This document shows, piece by piece, positions 6,722 through 6,828 of a DNA stretch of 6,828 bases. The translations under genes were made by a program, and so were the position numbers. Positions within the stretch are counted from its first letter, which is position 1, and every line of letters begins with the position of its first letter. The stretch comes from Romboutsia sp. 13368 (lineage in GTDB: Bacteria; Bacillota; Clostridia; Peptostreptococcales; Peptostreptococcaceae), in NCBI RefSeq assembly GCF_018336475.1, contig NZ_CP048741.1, forward strand, positions 2,078,055 through 2,084,882, read 5' to 3'. Below the pieces are notes generated by a model. It had not been told where the DNA came from. It did not search any database and worked only from the letters and a program-made list of their open reading frames with translations.

Positions 6722-6828
6722 GATGACCCTCCTAATAGCTTTCCATTTTCTAATTTATGTTTATTAGATATTAAGTTTTCACTTTTATCTATATTTAACT
6801 TTATTAAATATTTATATAATAAATGTAT
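6712..6828 (-). CDS. recJ: C-terminal 38 codons of an upstream gene, probably recJ (5' part outside window)
   Basis: On the minus strand a reading frame is open from the window edge for 38 codons and ends with TAA at 6714-6712. The other two minus-strand frames hit stops within about eight codons, which is what one expects by chance in DNA this AT-rich, so the open frame is probably a real gene end. The peptide is lysine- and leucine-rich and ends in LLGGSSWT. Its stop lies 10 bp inside apt, and the apt ribosome binding site lies within its coding sequence, so the two genes are probably translationally coupled. The residues themselves do not identify the family. The name recJ (single-strand-specific 5'-3' exonuclease of recombination and repair) is inferred only from the conserved Firmicutes order recJ-apt-relA-dtd. 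That a gene ends here is fairly secure; the identity is moderate. Confidence 0.55.
   Translation of the reverse strand: MHLLYKYLIKLNIDKSENLISNKHKLENGKLLGGSSWT
6727..6733 (-). promoter_or_regulatory. Shine-Dalgarno of apt, inside the upstream gene
   Basis: The minus strand reads AGGAGGG, then 5 nt, then the ATG at 6721. This strong site fixes the apt start. It lies within the last codons of the upstream gene, whose ribosomes would terminate just past the apt ATG. Confidence 0.8.

Noticed and set aside
1..6828. CRISPR array, insertion sequence, tRNA or rRNA gene, or defence system
   Set aside because: No spaced direct repeats, transposase, terminal inverted repeats, structured RNA gene or defence-related domains were seen; nearly all bases belong to six conserved housekeeping genes.

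Overview
This is a stretch of ordinary chromosome from a very AT-rich, low-GC Gram-positive anaerobe. All genes lie on the minus strand, so the operon reads from high to low coordinates. Protein sequences and gene order (recJ-apt-relA-dtd-MBL hydrolase-hemZ-hisS) point to the class Clostridia, most likely Peptostreptococcaceae (Clostridioides, Paraclostridium, Romboutsia and relatives). The species is inferred from remembered family features, not from a search. Nothing indicates a plasmid, phage or mobile element.

Layout in transcription order. Positions 6828-6712 hold the last 38 codons of an upstream gene, probably recJ; its stop codon lies inside the start of apt. Next come apt (adenine phosphoribosyltransferase, 6721-6209); a 70-bp gap with a clear 11-bp hairpin; relA/rsh (bifunctional (p)ppGpp synthetase/hydrolase, 6138-3928); dtd (D-aminoacyl-tRNA deacylase, 3918-3469); a small glyoxalase II-like metallo-beta-lactamase-fold hydrolase (3456-2842); hemZ (radical SAM protein of the coproporphyrinogen dehydrogenase family, 2827-1355); and hisS (histidyl-tRNA synthetase, 1365-103). 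The last 102 bp (102-1) are about 85-90% A+T, carry no gene, and contain an all-A/T imperfect hairpin.

From relA to hisS the genes are packed tightly: gaps of 9, about 12 and 14 bp, then an 11-bp overlap. At two junctions the stop codon of one gene shares bases with the Shine-Dalgarno sequence of the next. This is the signature of one polycistronic, translationally coupled unit. Functionally it joins purine salvage (apt), the alarmone that senses uncharged tRNA (relA), tRNA charging (hisS) and removal of mischarged D-amino acids from tRNA (dtd). The MBL hydrolase and HemZ have less obvious links to this theme.

I found no undescribed system. The points most worth a second look are the apt-relA hairpin, the four cysteine pairs in the HisS insertion domain, the likely misplaced start of the MBL hydrolase, the lack of any leader or T-box before hisS, and the uncertain role of HemZ.
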